Part shown: positions 7,085 to 17,600 of the stretch, one piece after another
Layout of the letters: every line of letters begins with the position of its first letter
Numbering within the stretch: position 1 is the stretch's first letter
Assembly: GCA_947632645.1 (NCBI GenBank)
Contig: CANRQB010000007.1
Span: 1 to 39,072 of the forward strand
DNA: 39,072 bases
Direction: 5' to 3'
Source: an uncultured Clostridia bacterium
GTDB lineage: Bacteria > Bacillota > Clostridia > Christensenellales > UBA1242
Translations under genes and position numbers: made by a program
Notes under the pieces: model-generated
Databases searched by the model: none
The model's input: the letters and a program-made list of their open reading frames with translations, nothing else
Told to the model about the DNA's origin: nothing

Positions 7085-7589
7085 TAATAACTAAAGTTAT
7101 CACGAAAATAATAACAATATAACTTTAGTTATTAAAATAATTAAAACCAGCTATCATTATAACTTTAGTAGAGACACTAAAACTTATTATAAATAATATT
7201 CATATTATTTAATAACTATAGTTATAACGGATGTGCTAATTAGTATTGTAATAATAAAGATTATATTTTAATAACTATAGTTATAATGAGCGTTTTAATG
7301 AAAAAGAAATAATATTTGTTTATTTATAAGTAACAACAATGTGATAATAAAATTTTGTATTATAGTTAATAACTATAGTTTTCGCGGGTGTCCTAATTAC
7401 TATTGTAATAATATTATCTTAATAACTAAAGTTATCACAGATGTTTTAATTACTATTGTAATTATGATATTCTTAATAACTTTAGTTATAATGGTTTATC
7501 TATTTGCTTTAATTACTATTGTAATTACGCCAGTTGTTTTAACTACTATTGTAATTATGATTGCCGAATTTTAATGACTATAGTTAATA
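7085..7589. repeat. array of about 14 imperfect 16-18 bp palindromes
   Basis: Units follow the pattern TAATAACTAWAGTTATWA or TAATTACTATTGTAATTA. They begin near 7085, 7119, 7157 (half), 7210, 7238, 7269, 7367, 7395, 7420, 7447, 7474, 7510, 7540 and 7572. From 7367 on, the centre-to-centre distance is mostly 25-36 bp, so the spacers are only about 9-18 bp. The two palindrome variants tend to alternate. Spacers share short words such as GATGTTTT or GTTGTTTT but differ in sequence. See the matching finding for interpretation. Confidence 0.8.
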
Positions 7590-7650
7590 GCGTATTGTTT
7601 TTTAAGGATTTGTTACTAAAAATTATAATAAGAGCAATGCATTTATTTTT

Positions 7651-7697
7651 TAACAACCAAGTTAACTGATATTCGGTGGCTAGTTGTTATTTTTTTG
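7651..7697 (+). terminator. terminator-like hairpin
   Basis: TAACAAC (7651-7657) pairs with GTTGTTA (7683-7689) and is followed by seven T residues. The loop is long and contains its own AGTTAACT palindrome. It stands far from any upstream stop codon. Confidence 0.4.
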
Positions 7698-7830
7698 CAA
7701 ATCGGGGCTGTAATCTTAAGATAATTATCGGTTTTATTAAAGTAAAGTAAAGGATATTAAGTTTTAAAATTTTACCAATTTTTGCATAATTTTGGATGCA
7801 GGTTGCAAACTAGTGGCAACGGAGGTTAAT

Positions 7831-8532
7831 GTGAAAAAGATTTTAATTGTGTGTCTGCTTGTTGTGTTAGGGGTGGCGGGCATATTTACTGGCGGCATGT
7901 TTTTAAAAACCCACGCACACGAGAAAACTGATCTGTCCAAATATGCCGATGCCGAGGTTGTAGAGGCCGCGGTTGCCAACACTAAAGAGGTGCAAACTCG
8001 CCTTAAAAAATGGGGGTACTACACTGGCAACGTGGACGGAATTAACGGGCCAAAAACCATTGCCGCTGTAAAGGCATTTCAGCGCAAATATGGGCTTACT
8101 GCGGACGGGATAGTTGGGCCGCTTACCGCTGCAAAAATGGGGCTGAGTGTAAGTAAATCCACAAGCAGTTCCACCTACAACAGCAACGATAGATATTTGC
8201 TTGCCAAGGTAATTTATGCCGAAGCTCGTGGCGAAAGCTACACTGGGCAGGTGGCAATTGGTGCGGTGGTGCTAAATCGTGTGCGCGATAGTAGATTTCC
8301 TAATACGGTGGCGGGTGTAGTGTATCAGCCATGGGCATTTACTGCGGTTAACGACGGGCAAATTAACCTAGAGCCAAACCAAACCGCCTATCAAGCAGCG
8401 GACGATGCGCTTAATGGTTGGGACCCAACCTATGGCTCTGTGTACTACTACAATCCAAAAACCGCAACTAGCAGTTGGATACGCACCACAAAATATGTAA
8501 CACAAATTGGAAACCATATTTTTGCCGTTTAA
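7831..8532 (+). CDS. sleB: spore cortex-lytic enzyme SleB-like, PG-binding + hydrolase_2 domains
   Basis: The enzyme degrades spore cortex peptidoglycan during germination, where SleB acts as a lytic transglycosylase. Translation most likely starts at GTG 7831, because GGAGG lies 5 bp upstream. That gives 233 residues. A signal peptide covers about 1-30. A peptidoglycan-binding domain covers about 52-105 (VQTRLKKWGYYTGNVDGING, then FQRKYGLTADGIVG). After a serine-rich linker comes the SleB-type hydrolase domain (about 120-233), with the catalytic glutamate at E131 in IYAEARGE and the later NPKTATSSWI. Its usual partner YpeB is the next gene, but more than 1.2 kb away rather than adjacent. Forespore (sigma-G) expression is expected, though no clear promoter was found. 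Confidence 0.93.
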   Translation: MKKILIVCLLVVLGVAGIFTGGMFLKTHAHEKTDLSKYADAEVVEAAVANTKEVQTRLKKWGYYTGNVDGINGPKTIAAVKAFQRKYGLTADGIVGPLTAAKMGLSVSKSTSSSTYNSNDRYLLAKVIYAEARGESYTGQVAIGAVVLNRVRDSRFPNTVAGVVYQPWAFTAVNDGQINLEPNQTAYQAADDALNGWDPTYGSVYYYNPKTATSSWIRTTKYVTQIGNHIFAV

Positions 8533-9750
8533 AAGCGTTTGTTAGTTGGGAATTTGTTTTAGGATGCGCTTAAAATTATGCTATAAATACTTTTGGGTAG
8601 AACAAAAGGAATTGCAACTCCATTTAGGTGCTACGCAAGGCATTCCGTTGCAACACCTTTTATTCTAAAAAGATTAACTACAAACGCATAATTTTAAGGG
8701 CATATACAAACAAACCCAATCACACTGCACTTAAATACTCCTCGTAAGTTGTTTCAAGTTGGTAAAATTTGAAAGTAAATCAAGCGAGCATTAAACTAAC
8801 GCAAGGCGTGTATCCACAATACCTTTTACACCCAATGGCACAATAACCCAATCAAACTGCACTTGAATGCTCATCGCAAGAAGTTTCAGGCGGGGAACGG
8901 TTTGAAAGCAAGGCAGGTGGGTATTAGGTGACTACGCAAGGCATTCCGCTGCAACACCTTTTATTCTAAATAGTTTAGTTAGTACCGCATAATTTACAAC
9001 TCATATACAAATAAACCCAATCAAACTGCACTTTGTGGGCTCCTCGCAAGCAGTTTCAGATGGGTAAAGTTTGAAAGTAGTTACAAGAAGCAAATTTGTA
9101 GGCAAAGCAAGTTGATAGAAAAGGTGAAAATTATTAAAAAATTAATTAAAAATGGGTAAAAAACCATAAAAAATTGCGATTTTTATTAAAAATTTACCAA
9201 AAAATAAAAAATTTCATTTAAAAAATTGTTTTTAAAAAGTGGAAAAAATTGATTAATAGATTAAAAATATTTAAAAATAATTTTTAGTGATTTAAAAATA
9301 ATTTACAAACATTTTAAAACTAAATTAATGCTATTTATTAAATACACAATGTGTTATTGGTAATTAATATTTTAACAACTAATTTACTAAAACAAATAAA
9401 AATTCCAATTAAATTAAAGAAATACTATTTTATAGGCAAAATCAAAATTTTTAAAAATTTAATAAAAATTGTTAAAATTTTATTAAAAAAGTATTAAAAA
9501 TCATTTAAATTTATAATTTTTAATAAAAAAATAATAATTTAGATGCAAAAAAGTTAATAGCAAAATTAAATATTTAAAAAATTGCAAAAAAATAATTTTT
9601 AACATTAAAATTTGATTAAAAATCCAATTAAAATTTTAAAAATTTCATTAAAAAATTAAAAAATTTGCAAAAAATTAAGCAAAAATTAATAAAAAATTGA
9701 TAAAAATAAATAAATTTTACAAAATTATAAAAAATAATAGTGGAGGAAAT
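8533..9750. other. 1.2-kb gene-free tract between sleB and ypeB
   Basis: The first half holds three related structured repeats (8567-9080). The second half (about 9110-9750) is almost entirely A and T, with many runs of AAAATT and TTTAAA. No open frame with a ribosome site is present before ypeB. Such a long insertion between two genes that are normally an operon is unusual. Confidence 0.75.
8567..9080. repeat. triplicated structured repeat with nested inverted repeats
   Basis: Two sub-units repeat. Sub-unit A, with CTACGCAAGGCATTCC and GCAACACCTTTTATTCTAAA, occurs at about 8628-8670 and 8928-8972. A diverged form is at about 8800-8840. Sub-unit B, with AAACCCAATCAAACTGCACT then CCTCGCAAG and TTTGAAAGTA, occurs at about 8701-8778, 8841-8912 and 9001-9079. 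The first copy is enclosed by a perfect 13-bp inverted repeat, CTTAAAATTATGC (8569-8581) with its complement at 8686-8698. Inside it is another stem, 8598-8618 paired with 8647-8667. Confidence 0.75.
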
Positions 9751-11163
9751 ATGAAAGGGAAAATTGTAACTGAGGATTTAGAGTCTAGCAAAGTTAACAA
9801 CCAAAAGGACACTAAAAAGAAAACCAACGCACAAAAAGCGGTGCCAATTTTAATTGTGGTTATTGTGTCGCTGTTGGTTATTTTGGGCTGTGTGCTTGTG
9901 GCGTACTATCAAGTTAACAAAACCAGCAAGCAAAATTCTAACACTTTGGAGGGTGTGTACACATCCAGTTATTATTCTATGGTGGATAATGTTAACAATT
10001 TGGCGGTGGATTTGGCAAAATATCCAAACCTAACTACCACTCAAGCAAAACTTAACACAATGCAGGACATGATGGTGGATTGCAACTATATTTTGGGCGG
10101 GCTAAGCGTGTTGCCCATAAACCAAGAAAATGTGGTTGCAGCTACTAAATTTTTTAACCAAATAAATGGCGTGTGCGAGGCATATTCTGCTGCGCTTTAT
10201 AAGGGCGAAAATTTAACCCAAGAACAAGAACTTTTGTTTGATAAAATCGCGCTTGTTTTAGGCAAAATTAAGGCGAATTTAAACAAGCAAAACTATGGCA
10301 TGTACGACACAAATTTCAACTTTGTGGATTCCAGTATTTTTGATAAAACTGGCATGAACGAGTTGAGTGCTAGCATGGGCGACATGACCAGTTCTAGCAT
10401 AGAGTACCCAGCCATGATTTTTGACGGGCCGTTCTCTACCGCGCTAGAAACCAAGCAAGTTAAGGGCCTTCCAAAAGAGGAAATCGGCAAAGAGGATGCA
10501 CAAAAATACCTTACCGACACTGTATTTAAAGGCCGCAAAGTTAAGGTGGAATTTGAAAAAGAAACGGGTGGAGATATTGCCACTTACGATTTTAAAGTGG
10601 TTACAACCGACAAAAAATTTAGCGCACAGGTAAGCAAGCGCGGCGGGCTACTTATCACTCTATCAGGCTATGCGGTTAGCGGCGATGCAACCATGAAAAG
10701 CGAACAGGCCACTGAAATGGCAAAAACTTTTGCAAACAATATCGGCTTCGATAGCATGCAGGCGGTGTGGCTAGAGGTGCACGACAACGTGGCTTATGTT
10801 AATTTAGCACCGCAAAAAAATGACATTATCTACTACCCAGATTTGGTTAAGATTAAGGTGGATTTAACCGCACAAGACATTATTGGCGTGGAGGCAGTTA
10901 ACTACGCGCTAAACCACATGGATAGGGATGTGGAATTTAACGTTAGCGAATCCGAGGCGGAAAAACTACTCGGCTTTGATTACGAAATTTTAAAAACCAG
11001 CAAAACCGTTATTCGCTTAGATAGTGGCAAAGAAATTGCTGCCTACGAATTTATGTTGGATAGGATAAACGGCATGTATTTCTACTATATTGATGCTAAC
11101 ACTAATCAGATTGCAAAAACCCTAAAACTGGTGGATATTAAGGGTGTGAAAAAGCTTATCTAA
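9751..11163 (+). CDS. ypeB: germination protein YpeB
   Basis: YpeB localises SleB and protects it from degradation in the dormant spore. The 470-residue protein has an N-terminal transmembrane helix (about 33-57 in VPILIVVIVSLLVILGCVLV) and a helical region of about 60-200. Its C-terminus contains PepSY-type repeats, for example KEDAQKYLTDTVFKGRKVKV, TMKSEQATEMAKTFANNIGF and SESEAEKLLGFDYEIL. The C-terminal FYYIDANTNQIAKTLKLV is typical. The ATG at 9751 is preceded by GTGGAGGAAAT. An open frame runs 18 codons further upstream, but that part is AT-rich and lacks a ribosome site. The stop codon lies inside a 35-bp tandem repeat. Length is as expected for the family. Confidence 0.9.
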   Translation: MKGKIVTEDLESSKVNNQKDTKKKTNAQKAVPILIVVIVSLLVILGCVLVAYYQVNKTSKQNSNTLEGVYTSSYYSMVDNVNNLAVDLAKYPNLTTTQAKLNTMQDMMVDCNYILGGLSVLPINQENVVAATKFFNQINGVCEAYSAALYKGENLTQEQELLFDKIALVLGKIKANLNKQNYGMYDTNFNFVDSSIFDKTGMNELSASMGDMTSSSIEYPAMIFDGPFSTALETKQVKGLPKEEIGKEDAQKYLTDTVFKGRKVKVEFEKETGGDIATYDFKVVTTDKKFSAQVSKRGGLLITLSGYAVSGDATMKSEQATEMAKTFANNIGFDSMQAVWLEVHDNVAYVNLAPQKNDIIYYPDLVKIKVDLTAQDIIGVEAVNYALNHMDRDVEFNVSESEAEKLLGFDYEILKTSKTVIRLDSGKEIAAYEFMLDRINGMYFYYIDANTNQIAKTLKLVDIKGVKKLI

Positions 11164-11335
11164 ATCAGGCGGTATAAAACTACGTAATACTTCGTTAAAT
11201 CAGGCGGTATAAGCGGCGCAATACGTCGTTTCTGGGCTTCGTGTAACTCGGTCATTTAGGGCTACTAAACTCCCTCGTTACCCAAAGCCCGAGCCTTGTC
11301 TTGCTTGCTTCTCCCGCCTGATTTGCTGGTTTGCT
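11161..11335 (+). repeat. 35-bp tandem repeat with inverted-repeat element
   Basis: A 35-bp unit starting TAAATCAGGCGGTATAA occurs twice in tandem (11161-11195 and 11196-11230). The first copy includes the ypeB stop codon. The same AAATCAGGCGG word recurs inverted near 11310-11322 (CCGCCTGATTT). Between them TGGGCTT pairs with AAAGCCC. The whole 130-170 bp unit can fold into a long hairpin and resembles a small non-autonomous repeat element. Confidence 0.6.
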
Positions 11336-11451
11336 TGGTCTTAAATATTTAAAGAAAATTAAAGATTTTGACATCTGCGAATTTAGAGCCTAGTCATAAA
11401 CTCCATTTTGCTAGAACTTTACAAATAATTTTTTGATAAAATAGTGTAGAT

Positions 11452-11486
11452 AACCCCTTTGGCAAATTTTGCTAGGGGTTTTTATT
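11452..11486 (+). terminator. intrinsic terminator
   Basis: AACCCCT (11452-11458) and AGGGGTT (11474-11480) form the stem, with inner TGGCAAA/TTTGCTA pairing. A T-rich run follows. It lies upstream of the giant-gene promoter and would end ypeB transcripts. Confidence 0.8.
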
Positions 11487-11574
11487 TTTATTTGCCTTAA
11501 AAAATTTGGCAAAAATAATATAAAAAATACCCAAAAATATTTTTTAATAATTTTTTTAAAATTATTTAATTTAT

Positions 11575-11603
11575 TTGGATATTTATTTTTGATGTGATAT
11601 AAT
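11575..11603 (+). promoter_or_regulatory. promoter of the giant surface protein gene
   Basis: TTGGAT (11575-11580) is followed after 17 bp by TATAAT (11598-11603) with a TGA extended -10. It lies about 88 bp upstream of the start codon. Confidence 0.65.
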
Positions 11604-11690
11604 TTAGTTATAAAATATTCCTAAATATTACAAAATTATTTATAAATAAATAATTTCCGCGTATTTTGGAACAATAAATTAAGGGGTAAA

Positions 11691-14600
11691 ATGAATACTA
11701 AACATAAAATTAATTTTAAATTTTTGTGGGGAATAATCGCAATATGTTTAGCGGTTGCGTTTTCCTCTATTTTATTTAATTTTGATAATAAAAAATCCAT
11801 AAAGGCAGCAATGCCAGAATTTAACCAAAACCTTTCCGAAAACCAAGGGTTTACCGCGGTTGATGTGCATGGAATAATTTTTAGTATAGAAAAGGTTGCA
11901 GTTGCGTGGGGTGAAGAGGCCGATGGCGTAACCCAAACCACAAAAAAATTAACAGATGAAGATGCGATAACTCTTGCTGGTGGTGGCTCGGGTAAAGAAA
12001 TATATTTTAAACCAACCATTCGTGAAGGGTTTAGCCGATACGGCGTATCTAATAACGAATATGTTATGCTTAAAGAAAATAGCGGCATTCAGAGCAATGT
12101 TGGCGAAACTAACGAAACTTTAACCGAAACCATAGTTATAAGTTTTGGGCAATACTATTTTGAAAATTCCGGCAATAATAGAGGGAACGTTTTGCAATAT
12201 GTAAATGGTGTGGACGAATCTAGCGGCACGGGTGCGGGCATAATGAACATATCTAGCATAGTTATAAACTACGAGGGCAGCACAATAACCAGCGACACAC
12301 AAACATTTGGCGAGATATACCACCGCACATACGACAATCAGCATGGCGATTTTGCATATGTTTTGCCTAAAGATGCGCCCGAGGGCAGATATTCGGTTAT
12401 GTTGCGCTACAGGTATGGCGACGAAACTTACGACCAGCCAGCCGTGTTTAACTTTACCCTATTGCGCGAGCAGGCTTACATCGCCACTATTGAAGAGCAG
12501 GGCGAAAATGGCAACCAAAACAAATACTCTGCACGTCCAAGTTTAACCTTAGGCAGCGCGGTTGACGGCGCGGGTGGGCAGGTTGGCACAAGCGGTAAAA
12601 ACTATAACTACACGCTTGGCGAAAGTGAAAACTATCCAACCTTAACCTACGATTACACCCGATACAAACTAAGCTACACCCACAGTTCGTACAAAATTAC
12701 TACCGATTACGATGTTAGTTTTAATTTTGATGCGCAAAATCCTAATTTAACTTTTACTGCTAGTCGTCTGCAACAACAATTGCCAAGCGATCAGCAATTG
12801 CCCGCATACTATCTAAATAACTTTCATCGAAACGATAATAACCACCTTGTAACCATAGTGTTCACCGATTTAGGCGATTACAATTTCAACTTTAAATACA
12901 TCTATCGCGACAACAACAGCGTTATAGATAACTTAAGTGTGGATGGCTTTAGTTTGCATATAGGTGGAGTGCAAGATTTGTATGCACGCCAAAGTGCAAA
13001 CGTGCAGTTTAAATACATTAAGTTTGCAGCAAATAGCAGTGTTGTGGATTTAATTGTGCCAAATGGATATACCGATAAAGAAAATCCACAAGCCAACAAA
13101 ATATACTACACCACCAACGAAAATGACGAAAAAACCAAAACCACAAGGGTGGGCAACACCATAGAAACTTTAGACACAAATTTAGGCAAAACCATAAAGG
13201 CAGACGGAACTGATAAAACAACTAAAGAATGGGCAGAAATGTTTTTTGGCGACAATAGTGATAACAAAAATTTAGAAGAGCTTAAAAAATTTGTAAGCAA
13301 TATTGATTATAAAAATTTAACCACAAATTTGGGCTCGATTAAATTTAAAACAAACTACGAAATTAATTATACTAAAAGTTTTTATTTTAAGGCGGACGAT
13401 GCTGGCTTTGTGGGCGAAATTTTTGCCGACGATGGCGCAAGTTTAAAGCTGAATGAAAACAATCGCCTAAATTATACAAGTTATAACGAAACCACCTTTT
13501 TAAACAATGTGGGATATTATATTGTGTTTATCTACATAAATGACGGCGACACAGAAAATGACGGCAGCTATCACATTTTTGCATATAAATACAACCAAGA
13601 GGGCATAAACGCGCAGATTAAGGACGAAGACGGGAACCCACTGCGGGAAAATGGATTTAGCAGCAAAAATGTTTATGTCAGCTGGCAAAAAGAAGGGGTG
13701 TTTGAAAAAGAGATAGTGGTTAGATACGCTACCTCCACCACAAGCGCGCTAGAAGTGAGCGGGCCAGAACAATATGTTTATGGCAACTACACCTATTTAA
13801 ACTACACCGAGGGTGGCTGCATCTTGGGTGACGGGGTTGGCTCGTATTTACACTATCAGTTGGAAATAACTTGCGAAGGGATATCCAGCGTGTCGTATCA
13901 CTTTACTATCGACCGCAGTGCAATTTCTGGCGTAAATCTATACAAAACCGAAATAACAACAAATCAGTTTGGCCACAATGTATATCAATATCTTTACCAA
14001 AATGGCGAGCGCGTTAGTGCAGATCAAAACACAAACTACGCTATAACAAGTGGAAGTTTTGCACTGGATTGGAACGCAAAACCAAGCGGTGCTTTAATAA
14101 GTGCGCAATATCTATTTGTTCCGTTTACGGCAGCCAGCGATAGTCAAGTTAAAAAGATAACTTCGGGCGAAATGGATTTGATTACAAATGGATACGAAGC
14201 CATTTTTGCTGCAGATAAAATACAACAACTATCATTTGCCAACAGCGGGCTTAGGATTGTTGATAGGCAGGGCATATATCTATTTATTTTAACCGACGCG
14301 GCGGGCAACGAAACCAGCTTTATGTATGTGCTGGATAGCACCCCTGCATATTTGGAAGTTGACGGGAATGACTTGCCTGACAATGATTATTTGTTTGGCG
14401 AAATGAAAACTTATAGCAATAGCACGCTAAGCTTTGGCGCGGGCACACATAAGGCCATTTTACTAAAAGATTTTAGCGGGCTGGATACTAGCAATCAGTA
14501 TGTAGAAGAACTTAAAAATATAATTACAAACAGCTATAGCGGAAACTACTATAATGGCGCGAATAACAAAGAGCGTATAACCAATTTGTTTACAACCAAC

Positions 14601-17600
14601 GGCGATCAAACCTATTTAATTGTTAAAAACAACAGTGTGCTGGCGTACGATAGCAACAATCAGATAGACAATAATACCAGTTTAACAAACATATCTAACG
14701 CCAACAAAACGGGCACAATGACATATGTTAAATCGGCATCTACTAGCATGGTGCGCACACTTTACATAATTGGCGAAAATAATTTGGGTGCGTTGATTAG
14801 CGATAGTTATAGCATTTTGGAAATTAACCTAGACAATTCGCGTGGAGAGGCGTATTTTAGCAATTTAAAAATTGATATAACTAATGAGGTGGCGGAAACT
14901 AGCAAATATTTTTCTACCGATATGCGCCTGCAAACCGGCTCGGATGATCAAAATGCAAAGATAAATGGCATAATGGGCGCAGAGGCCACCAGGGATAACT
15001 TTGTGTACTTCACCTGGCTTATGGGCACGGCCGATACCGAAGTTGGCAAAATAACCTACAAGCACTACACACTAAATTTACAAGGCGAAACATTTAATGA
15101 AAGCACATACGACGAAAAACATTTCTATTATTCATCCACTGGTGATGAAGTTGTTCTGTACGATAAAAACGGGCAAGGCGGCAAAACCTTTAATGCCAAT
15201 GCGGGCACGTTTAACAATAGCCAAAATGGATATGCGCTTATAAATCCAGTTAAAGGGCAAACGTTAGAGGGGCTGTACGAAATTACAAGGACATATTCAG
15301 GCAACGGCAAAGAGGGAGACCCTCAAACCTTAAACTACTACTTTATTGTGGATAGGCATGGTATAATTTCGCTGGGCGAAAATATTGGGGCGGATATATA
15401 TTTGGGTTTATTTAATAACCAAATTAAATTTAATTCGTTTGGCGCAGTGATCACCGACAAATTGCTTTACACTCCAACTGGGCAAACAACAAGCAAAACA
15501 ATAACCTACCCAGTGTATTTAAATCAGGATGCAACACTAAAGCTGCCTGCAACAATAAATGTGCCAATCTACAAATATTTTAAAGCGAGCGATTATTCTA
15601 ACAACAAGTTGGCAAATTATCCAGCAAACAATTTGTACATAAGCGTGTATTTTGTGGATAGATATTTGCAACTGCCAGCCGAATACAATCAGTTAAATAA
15701 CCGCGGGTTATCTAAGTTGTTGTTCGAATACAATTCGTTTACCCATAACGATAGCTTTATCGACCACAATGGCTATTTTAAAATAGATTTAACCCAGCAG
15801 TTGGATAACATCTTGCAACAGCGCTTTATACACACCCAAGGGCAAAATAGTTGGCTTACTTTGCCAGGCGATTATGTGGTTATAATTTCGGATAATACAG
15901 TATCGTCGCTTGCCGATAGCAACACTCAGGTTATTGGGTTTAGAATAAACACCCCAGTGGGCGAGGCGGGTGCAAAGGCAGAGATAGCCACACTATACGA
16001 AAATGACGAAGTTACAACTACAAATCATGTTATTAATACCAATAAAACCAATATTAAAGTTACAATTGCTAAGCCAGACAACGAGTCACTTAGTGCGCAA
16101 ACCGAGCCAAACTATATAGTGGTGGAACAGCGCATAATCGAATCGGGCAGGCAAGACATTGTTTACACATACAAAAACGAATATGGCACAATAACAAATG
16201 CGGGTGCATCGTTTGTTGATGGACCAACCACCGAGGAAGGCAACACGGTTATACACTTAAATTGCGGCAATTTAAACCCAAGGCAAAGCGTAACCTTTAC
16301 AATAACTGTTAGGTGGACAAGCGAAATGGATGGCAACAATCCACTATTCCAAAACAGCTACTTTTATTATAACGGCAATCAGGTGGTAAACTATTTTGAA
16401 AGTGTGTACACAATAAATGTGGATAGGGTGGCACCTTCTACAAACATCAACACACTTTTAACCACAGAGGAAAAACCTAGATACAACTTCTTTGATGGCG
16501 ATATAATTATTGATAGCGAGGTGGGGGGCAACAAAGTTAAGGTGTACAACACCTACAACACAGATAATCGCGATGCAAGCAAAATTTATGCTTTCCGCGT
16601 AACCCCAAGCACACCATTTAGTGTGCAGGATATACAATATGTTTATTTACAAAAGTTGGATGTTGCGTCTAACGTGCAGCTGTTCGATTTAAACCTTTTG
16701 TCATCCAACAACATCGCGCTAGATGCCGAAAGGAGAACAATTTCTAGATATGCAGAAATTTTGCAGGACGCTGGCTACTATGAAATTGTAGAACGTGACT
16801 ATGCGGGCAATTTAACCCAATACGTTGTGTTCTTTGATGATAACAACAGCGAGTATAATTATGTAACCAACTTGCAACTTAATGTGCACACTAGCTTAAA
16901 TGAAGAAAGCTACTCTCCATACACCTTTAATAGCCAAAATAGTCAAAATATCAATGCCAACACATTAAATCTTGATGGCGAGCAACCAATAGCAACCATC
17001 CAAACTGCGTTTGATACAATGAACGGGGTATTTGATAGATTTTATGGATTTGAACTTTCTAGTTTGGATAGAAATGGCGACACACAATTCACCTTTGACC
17101 CAATAAAAACCAACCTAACCACAAAATTTACTCAAAACGACTTGGCAAAACAGGTGGTAGATTTGTTTAAAGACGAAAACAGCAGTTTTGTATACGGCAA
17201 CTATCGTTTGGATATATACACTCGCGTGGGGGTTAACACCTTCTACATAAATTTGTACCGCACCAATTTATACACCATAGATGCAAGTAGTTTGGTGGTG
17301 GTAGAAAACGGCAACTATATGATAGATTTCTCCATGGCAAAAGTGGACGATGGCGACCAGTTCTATTACGCTACCGAAATTGTGCTTATGGGTGGTGATA
17401 ACTATCAGGAGCGCACCTTTAAAATGCGTGTAGATAGAAATTATCAATTCTTTGAAGTGGTGGGCGTGGACGAAAACGGCGAAGATCTTTACAGCCGCAA
17501 TCCAACCAACACTATAAGCAATTTGCATGGCGAATATATATTGATAGTAACCACTTTGGGCAATAAAAAATCTAGCCATCCGTTTGACACATCGGGCAAC

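Larger units (their letters stand above)
6961..7830. other. 870-bp gene-free tract dominated by palindrome array
   Basis: No coding sequence with a ribosome site is supported. The central 500 bp form the dyad array at 7085-7589. The right end contains a terminator-like hairpin at 7651-7696 and AT-rich sequence leading to sleB. Confidence 0.7.
11336..11690. other. intergenic region before the giant gene
   Basis: No gene is seen. It contains a terminator at 11452-11486 and a promoter at 11575-11603. The rest is AT-rich. Confidence 0.6.

Noticed and set aside
7341..7574. 77-residue open frame inside the palindrome array
   Set aside because: It is an Ile, Val and Thr rich translation of the repeats, has no ribosome binding site and ends with the array. 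It is an artefact of repeat periodicity.
7085..7589. CRISPR array
   Set aside because: Repeats are short imperfect palindromes of two kinds, spacers are only 9-18 bp and uneven, and no cas gene is in the window.
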